Below, piece by piece: positions 43,514 through 44,159 of a stretch of DNA of 44,159 nt. Positions within the stretch are counted from its first letter, which is position 1; each line of letters starts with the position of its first letter. A model generated the notes under the pieces. The model was not told the DNA's origin. It searched no databases and worked only from the letters and a program-made list of their open reading frames with translations. Position numbers and translations under genes: made by a program. The DNA is from Planctomycetia bacterium (lineage in GTDB: Bacteria; Planctomycetota; Planctomycetia; Gemmatales; Gemmataceae): assembly GCA_005786805.1 (NCBI GenBank), contig SYCV01000233.1, positions 1 to 44,159 of the forward strand. The letters are read 5' to 3'.

Positions 43514-44159
43514 ATGGATGACCTTGATACGCCGGATCTTGAAGATATCGATTTCGACCCTAGTGAAATCGAGAATGATCCTTCACCTACTCGTGAAATC
43601 GAGGTTCATGCCAAGATCAGGCTTGAGGGGGTTCGTCTTGATCAGTTTCTAGTGATGCAGTTTCCTGATTACAGCAGGGCGCTTGTTCAAAAAGTGATCG
43701 AAGGGGGCGGAGTCACCGTCAATCAAAAGACCGCAAAGTCCAGTTATAAAGTCAAGCACGGGGACTTTATAAAGATCGTACCCCCTGCCCCTACCCATCC
43801 CTCCCCCAAGCCTGAAAACATTCCGCTAGATATCATTTATGAAGATGAATACATGGCGGTAATCAACAAGCCGCCTAACATGGTGGTTCATCCTGCCAAA
43901 GGCCATTGGAGCGGAACTCTTGTTAACGCATTGCGCTTTCATTTCGCAACATTGAGCACTGTGAATGGTGAATATAGACCTGGAATTGTCCACCGCCTTG
44001 ACCGTGATACTAGTGGTGTTATCCTGGTCGCCAAGCATGAACAGACCCATCGGGATTTATCCATGTTGTTTGAGCTTCGCAAGGTGTTCAAGGAATATAT
44101 CGCGATCACCGCTGGAGTTCTTGACAGGGACAGTGACTATATCGAGGGTAGGATCGCTC
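43514..44159 (+). CDS. rluD: RluD-type 23S rRNA pseudouridine synthase (3' end outside window)
   Basis: 215 codons are visible before the right edge, from an ATG five bases after the TPR gene. An acidic N-terminal tail of ~25 residues is followed by an S4 RNA-binding domain (about 30-90, VRLDQFLVMQFPDYSRALVQ). The RluA-family synthase domain begins at about 95 (IPLDIIYEDEYMAVINKPPN, VVHPAKGH) and contains the catalytic motif HRLDRDTSG, with H160 and catalytic D163. Members with S4 plus this motif modify helix 69 of 23S rRNA (RluD) or related sites; exact specificity cannot be settled on a partial sequence. Confidence 0.92.
   Translation, partial: MDDLDTPDLEDIDFDPSEIENDPSPTREIEVHAKIRLEGVRLDQFLVMQFPDYSRALVQKVIEGGGVTVNQKTAKSSYKVKHGDFIKIVPPAPTHPSPKPENIPLDIIYEDEYMAVINKPPNMVVHPAKGHWSGTLVNALRFHFATLSTVNGEYRPGIVHRLDRDTSGVILVAKHEQTHRDLSMLFELRKVFKEYIAITAGVLDRDSDYIEGRIA

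Overview
The window looks like a chromosomal segment of a Planctomycetota bacterium. This rests on several sequence traits. There is a tetrahydromethanopterin C1 pair (fae and a methylene-H4MPT dehydrogenase) in an otherwise bacterial gene set. Hanks-type kinases are decorated with zinc ribbons. A Tat-type Gfo/Idh/MocA oxidoreductase and a long aspartate kinase with four ACT domains are present. Many small exported proteins are unrecognised. Base composition is moderate, mid-40s percent GC by eye. A genus cannot be assigned from the sequence alone. No rRNA, insertion sequence, prophage or CRISPR array was seen.

Region 1 (1-6631) is a cyanophycin-type cluster. A cyanophycin-synthetase homologue runs off the left edge on the minus strand. 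Divergent from it is an operon of an ABC exporter with an N-terminal zinc ribbon, a DUF1854 protein and a second synthetase homologue. The two synthetases are degenerate in opposite halves. The first has an intact Mur-ligase P-loop but a shortened, motif-less ATP-grasp domain. The second has an intact ATP-grasp domain but no Mur P-loop. They look like two subunits of one enzyme.

Region 2 (6650-16900) is mostly housekeeping and small exported proteins: a DUF4410-like protein, an unknown exported protein, tRNA-Val(GAC), a Tat-exported oxidoreductase, a Fur-family regulator with a perfect 7-1-7 Fur box, a FlgM-like small protein, L-threonine aldolase, chorismate synthase and aspartate kinase.

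Region 3 (16900-23601) holds a LacD-like aldolase, then fae, a strong intrinsic terminator and the methylene-H4MPT dehydrogenase (formaldehyde capture and oxidation). A CbiX-like chelatase and a SirB1-like transglutaminase-fold protein follow on the minus strand. A membrane Ser/Thr kinase coupled to a NagA-type deacetylase closes the region.

Region 4 (23859-33377) is the most striking block: six co-directional genes encoding a phosphosignalling module. They are a VWA protein, a zinc-ribbon FHA protein, an 890-residue zinc-ribbon membrane protein of unknown family, a multi-pass membrane FHA protein, a Ser/Thr kinase carrying five zinc ribbons, and a PP2C phosphatase fused to a zinc ribbon and a dead kinase domain. 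The parts echo the VWA/kinase/PP2C triads of Ter-type and type VI secretion systems, but the set, the membrane parts and the pseudokinase-phosphatase fusion do not match a system I know.

Region 5 (33400-38867) is a TetR-controlled tripartite exporter (TetR, HlyD-type adaptor, LolD/MacB-type ATPase, two FtsX-type permeases) behind a recognisable promoter and operator. Region 6 (38842-44159) has an LplT-type MFS protein fused to a degenerate acyltransferase-like domain, an SPL-type radical-SAM homologue lacking the iron-sulfur cysteines, a small unknown protein, a membrane TPR protein and the start of an RluD-type pseudouridine synthase running off the right edge.
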